A DNA stretch of 48,792 nucleotides from Candidatus Nomurabacteria bacterium (GTDB taxonomy: Bacteria; Patescibacteriota; Minisyncoccia; Phycocordibacterales; UBA9973). The number at the start of each line of letters is the position of its first letter. The first letter of the stretch is position 1. Where the stretch lies: NCBI GenBank assembly GCA_016199805.1, contig JACQGC010000005.1, forward strand, positions 70,019-118,810, given 5' to 3'. A program made the translations under genes and the position numbers. Positions 45,574-48,792 of the stretch are shown piece after piece. The notes beneath the pieces were generated by a model. It did no database searches, had not been told where the DNA came from, and saw only the letters and a program-made list of their open reading frames with translations.

Positions 45574-46158
45574 TTATTCGGTTACTTTTAACTCTTCTTT
45601 GTTGCCGACAACGACTGTTTCCGGAACAACTTTTACGTATTTGGAAGAAACTTGAGATAACGCCGCCATGACAGCTTTGGCGTTGTTCAGTTTGTTTTTA
45701 CTGTTGGACACAATCTTACCGGTAATGTCTTTGATTCCGGAAAGTTTGACTATATCACGGACAACCGAGCCGGCTACGAGCCCGCGGCCCTTGTTTGGCA
45801 TCAGTCTGACACTGGAGCTCGAAAATTTTGCGGATAGCTCGTGAGGAATGGACATGGTTTTGGTAAGGTTTAATCTAATCATGTTTTTCTTGGCGTTGCG
45901 AAGAGCTTTGTTTATGGCTAGAGCGGTATCTCCAGCTTTTCCGAGTCCCAAACCCACAGAACCTTTCTTGTCCCCGGCTACGAGCGCGACACTGAAAGAA
46001 AATCTGCGTCCTCCGGCAACCACACGAGTAACACGGCGAATATTTAAAATTTTCTGGTCAAATTCCGGCTTTACACGCCCAAAAGAAGAACCTCGGCGAT
46101 TGCTGTTCCTTTTTCCTCCGCTATCTCTTGTGTTTTCTTTTGGTTTATTGGTATCCAT
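45574..46158 (-). CDS. rpsE: 30S ribosomal protein S5
   Basis: VTRVVAGGRRFSFSVALVAGDKKGSVGLGLGKA. Confidence 0.95.
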   Translation of the reverse strand: MDTNKPKENTRDSGGKRNSNRRGSSFGRVKPEFDQKILNIRRVTRVVAGGRRFSFSVALVAGDKKGSVGLGLGKAGDTALAINKALRNAKKNMIRLNLTKTMSIPHELSAKFSSSSVRLMPNKGRGLVAGSVVRDIVKLSGIKDITGKIVSNSKNKLNNAKAVMAALSQVSSKYVKVVPETVVVGNKEELKVTE

Positions 46159-46192
46159 AATTTTTTACTTTATAACTTTATAACTTTCTACT

Positions 46193-46534
46193 TTAAAACT
46201 CTAGACCTCCTGCTCGGGCTTCATCTGCCACTATTTTTATTCGTCCGGTATATTTGAATCCGTTTCGGTCAAAAACTACTTGCTTGATTTTTTTGGCGAT
46301 AGCGGCAGTGGCAATAGCCTTACCCACTTCTTTGGCCCTCTCGCTCTTGGTACCTTTGGTAGCTTTCACGTCGCTCGCTTGTACCAAAGTCTTACCAGCT
46401 ATATCGTTTATGACTTGCGCATAAATAAATTTGTTGGATCTGAAGACTGTCAGTCTCGGACGCACCTGCGTACCTCGGATTTTTGTCCTAATTTTTTTCT
46501 TCAGTCGTATTCTTTTGTCAGTTTTGTTAATCAT
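46193..46534 (-). CDS. rplR: 50S ribosomal protein L18
   Basis: RPRLTVFRSNKFIYAQVINDIAGKTLVQAS; VVFDRNGFKYTGRIKIVADEARAGGL. Confidence 0.94.
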   Translation of the reverse strand: MINKTDKRIRLKKKIRTKIRGTQVRPRLTVFRSNKFIYAQVINDIAGKTLVQASDVKATKGTKSERAKEVGKAIATAAIAKKIKQVVFDRNGFKYTGRIKIVADEARAGGLEF

Positions 46535-46568
46535 ATTACTTTAAACTTTATAACTTTTTACTTTATAA

Positions 46569-47102
46569 CTATACTGTTTTCTTTCCCTGCTTGCGTCTGA
46601 TAACTTCACCTTCGTAACGCATTCCCTTTCCTTTATATGGTTCCGGCTTCTTTAAGGCTCGGACACCGGCAGTGAAACTTCCAACCAATTCTTTATCGAT
46701 TCCCGTAATGGTAATATTGTTTTTCTCGGCTGTAGCGGTGATGCCCTCCGGAATTTTTACAATCACCGGATGGGAAAAACCGAGAGCGAAATGAAGCTCC
46801 TTGCCTTTGACTTCGGATTTGAATCCGACACCTTCCAAAATAAGCTTTTTACTGTAAGGTGTCTGTACGCCGGCAATCATGTTTTTGATGTGGGAAGCAT
46901 ATGTGCCCCACAATGATTTGGAAAATTTATCGTTTCTTTTGATATTTAAATTGATTGTCTTATCAGTGATAGCGATGGTGATGTCATCTCTGAAAATTTT
47001 AGTCAGTGTTCCTTTTGGGCCAGTGACGGTGAAAACATCGCCACTATGGGTGACTTTGATTCCGGCCGGTATAACTATTTCTTGTTTGCCTATTCTACTC
47101 AT
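46569..47102 (-). CDS. rplF: 50S ribosomal protein L6
   Basis: MSRIGKQEIVIPAGI; EPYKGKGMRYEGEVIRRKQGKK. Confidence 0.95.
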   Translation of the reverse strand: MSRIGKQEIVIPAGIKVTHSGDVFTVTGPKGTLTKIFRDDITIAITDKTINLNIKRNDKFSKSLWGTYASHIKNMIAGVQTPYSKKLILEGVGFKSEVKGKELHFALGFSHPVIVKIPEGITATAEKNNITITGIDKELVGSFTAGVRALKKPEPYKGKGMRYEGEVIRRKQGKKTV

Positions 47103-47144
47103 ATATTTTCTTTATAAACTTTTAACTTTATAACTTGCTCAGGA

Positions 47145-47531
47145 TTACCAAATCCTGAATAGCGCTTCGCCTCCGACTTGCTCTTTGCGGGCTTCTTTAC
47201 CTGATAAAATTCCTTTTGGTGTCGAAAGCACGAGCAACCCTGTGCCGTTTCGCACCGAATGAATATCTTTCATGCCAAAGTAAACGCGGCGGGATTGTTT
47301 GGAAATTCTTTCCACTTCAGTGATTTTTGGTTTTTTGTCCACGTACACCAAGCCGACTTCTAGAAGCGGCTGTCCTTTTTTAACTTTCTTGGAAACTTCA
47401 GTTACATATCCGGCTTTTTTCAAACATTCGCCGATGGCGTTCTTCATTTTGGAGTATGGAAAAGTCACGGACTCTTTGCCCGCGAGGCTTCCATTCTTCA
47501 TTATTATTATCATGTTTGAAATTGAATCCAT
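47145..47531 (-). CDS. rpsH: 30S ribosomal protein S8
   Basis: PYSKMKNAIGECLKKAGY; VRNGTGLLVLSTPKGILSGKEARKEQVGGEALFRIW. Confidence 0.94.
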   Translation of the reverse strand: MDSISNMIIIMKNGSLAGKESVTFPYSKMKNAIGECLKKAGYVTEVSKKVKKGQPLLEVGLVYVDKKPKITEVERISKQSRRVYFGMKDIHSVRNGTGLLVLSTPKGILSGKEARKEQVGGEALFRIW

Positions 47532-47574
47532 TGCTTTAGTTAAAAGTTCGTAAAGTTATAAAGTTCATAAAGTA

Positions 47575-47760
47575 CTACCATGAGGATTTACGCACACCCG
47601 GCAACATTCCTTCGTTGGCTAGTTCCCTGAAACAAATACGGCAAATACCAAAATCTCGCATAAAGCCATTGCCCCGCCCACAGCGAAAACATCGATTTTT
47701 TGCTCGAGTGGAAAATTTTGGTTTTTTAGCTGCGCGGGCTTTTACTGATGTTTTTGCCAT
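47575..47760 (-). CDS. rpsN: 30S ribosomal protein S14 type Z
   Basis: [39 protein letters not shown]. Confidence 0.95.
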   Translation of the reverse strand: MAKTSVKARAAKKPKFSTRAKNRCFRCGRGNGFMRDFGICRICFRELANEGMLPGVRKSSW

Positions 47761-47890
47761 ATAAAATATATATCCGTTTTATGGATGATATCTTGTGTAT
47801 TTTCTTAAAACCTCAATAAGGCCTTAAGGAGAAACACAGATCAAACCCATCTCTAGGACTCTTTGATACTAGCAGATAACCTTAAAAAAC

Positions 47891-47928
47891 ACAACCCCCT
47901 AAATCCCCCTTTTGTCAGGGGGACTGTC
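47891..47928. repeat. GC-rich palindromic repeat
   Basis: AACCCCCTAAATCCCCCTTTTGTCAGGGGGACT. Confidence 0.6.
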
Positions 47929-47943
47929 AAACACAAACGTAGA

Positions 47944-47976
47944 ACCGCCCGAGGAGCGAGGAGCTCTACGGGCGGT
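47944..47976 (-). terminator. GC-rich hairpin 3' of cassette C gene
   Basis: ACCGCCCG...CGGGCGGT. Confidence 0.6.
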
Positions 47977-48078
47977 GATGTTGAAACTATCGATACTGAC
48001 TAAACGGGTGGAAGAAATTCCAGACGGCGTTGCGGATTTGCCGCCAAAGATACTTCAGCGTGAACTCTTCCGGTATGT

Positions 48079-48615
48079 TCACTCTGCACCCCCAGACTTC
48101 GGTACTGGAGGAGGACCGAACGCCTCGTTGAGCTCGGCATCGCTCATCCCTAGATAGAAACCATAGGGCCTAATCTTTTCCTCGATCTCCCGAACGACCG
48201 CCTGTGCCTGCGGCGTGTCCAGAAAACGAGATCTGGGCGTCTTGAACAGATTCCGGAATGTGCCGCCGCAAGCTCCGCAGAAGAGCGACGCAGTGACTGT
48301 CCGAGAAAAACCAAAGATACTCACGGAACAGCTCTCAGCCAGATCTTCTCCTCGCTCGATCTTGAGTCTGTATTTCCCCTGAAGCTGTCGGTATAGAGCG
48401 ATGCGTTGCTGTTGCATTCTCGCCAGCATCTGTGGCGAATCCTCGCTCCACACAACACCCAGACGGTCCTCCTTGAAAAACTGGAGGGCGTCGAGGAGCA
48501 GTTCCATACTCTTTTTAGAGCGACTGCCGTTGCTGATAAGCGAGACGGCCGTGCTGTACAGCGCAGCCAGTCTAGAAATAATACTGACGTCGTTTTGCCT
48601 GGTTTTCGCAGACAT
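48079..48615 (-). CDS. Hypothetical protein (GC-rich orphan, cassette C)
   Basis: MSAKTRQNDVSIISRLAALYSTAV...; purine-rich SD-like AAGGAAGG upstream. Confidence 0.6.
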   Translation of the reverse strand: MSAKTRQNDVSIISRLAALYSTAVSLISNGSRSKKSMELLLDALQFFKEDRLGVVWSEDSPQMLARMQQQRIALYRQLQGKYRLKIERGEDLAESCSVSIFGFSRTVTASLFCGACGGTFRNLFKTPRSRFLDTPQAQAVVREIEEKIRPYGFYLGMSDAELNEAFGPPPVPKSGGAE

Positions 48616-48723
48616 TTTATTTTCCTTCCTTTTCCAGTTGGTTTTAGCAACTGGAATAGTTAGTTACCTTTGAAGTAGGACAGTTAGAATTAATGCATTA
48701 GCAAAATTAATTTTAATTGTCAT

Positions 48724-48792
48724 ATGAAATATCATCATTTGCGAGACGAAGAAAGGTTTTGTATTGAAAAGATGTATTGCGGCGGTTTTGCC
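48724..48792 (+). CDS. IS30-family transposase, N-terminal fragment (runs off right edge)
   Basis: Open frame MKYHHLRDEERFCIEKMYCGGFA resembling the IS30 transposase N-terminal HTH (MxYHHLTxEERxxIExLLxxG). Confidence 0.65.
   Translation, partial: MKYHHLRDEERFCIEKMYCGGFA

Noticed and set aside
1-48792. CRISPR array / cas genes
   Set aside because: No regularly spaced direct repeats seen; the PaaX-like gene has a Cas2-like fold signature only and no neighbouring cas genes.
1-48792. rRNA genes
   Set aside because: No recognizable 16S/23S/5S segments in the window.

Overview
The window looks like a Candidate Phyla Radiation (Patescibacteria/Parcubacteria-type) chromosome segment; this is inferred from gene content, not from a search. 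Main content: (i) a type IV pilus operon (pilM-N-O-P?-B-response regulator-pilT-pilC-pilin), divergent from a comF-like gene; (ii) dedA and an envelope-like cluster (GT4, alpha/beta hydrolase, PAP2_C-like, ATP-grasp); (iii) two class II tRNAs (Ser-GCU and an apparent Ser-ACU) flanking a LAGLIDADG gene; (iv) recG and a PaaX-like regulator; (v) a B12 module (ECF S component, class II RNR, cobalamin adenosyltransferase); (vi) a tRNA-Ile(UAU)/HNH/LAGLIDADG region; (vii) ftsH, ssrA (tmRNA), smpB, infC-rpmI-rplT; (viii) an MBL/beta-CASP gene preceded by a candidate 6S-like RNA; (ix) a RAYT transposase gene bracketed by inverted repeats; (x) HerA/TraG-like ATPase, map, adk, secY and rplO-rpsE-rplR-rplF-rpsH-rpsN; (xi) the start of an IS30-type transposase at the right edge. 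Most interesting signals: many genes have a TATAAT-like hexamer exactly 6-7 nt before ATG (leaderless mRNA signature) and no Shine-Dalgarno; a family of AAGTTATAAAGT-type intergenic spacers; GC-rich palindromes including in-frame copies in comF and recG; three GC-rich orphan cassettes that do carry SD motifs; the 6S-like RNA; the RAYT/REP unit; and unusual tRNA/endonuclease arrangements. All calls are by eye; no database search was run.
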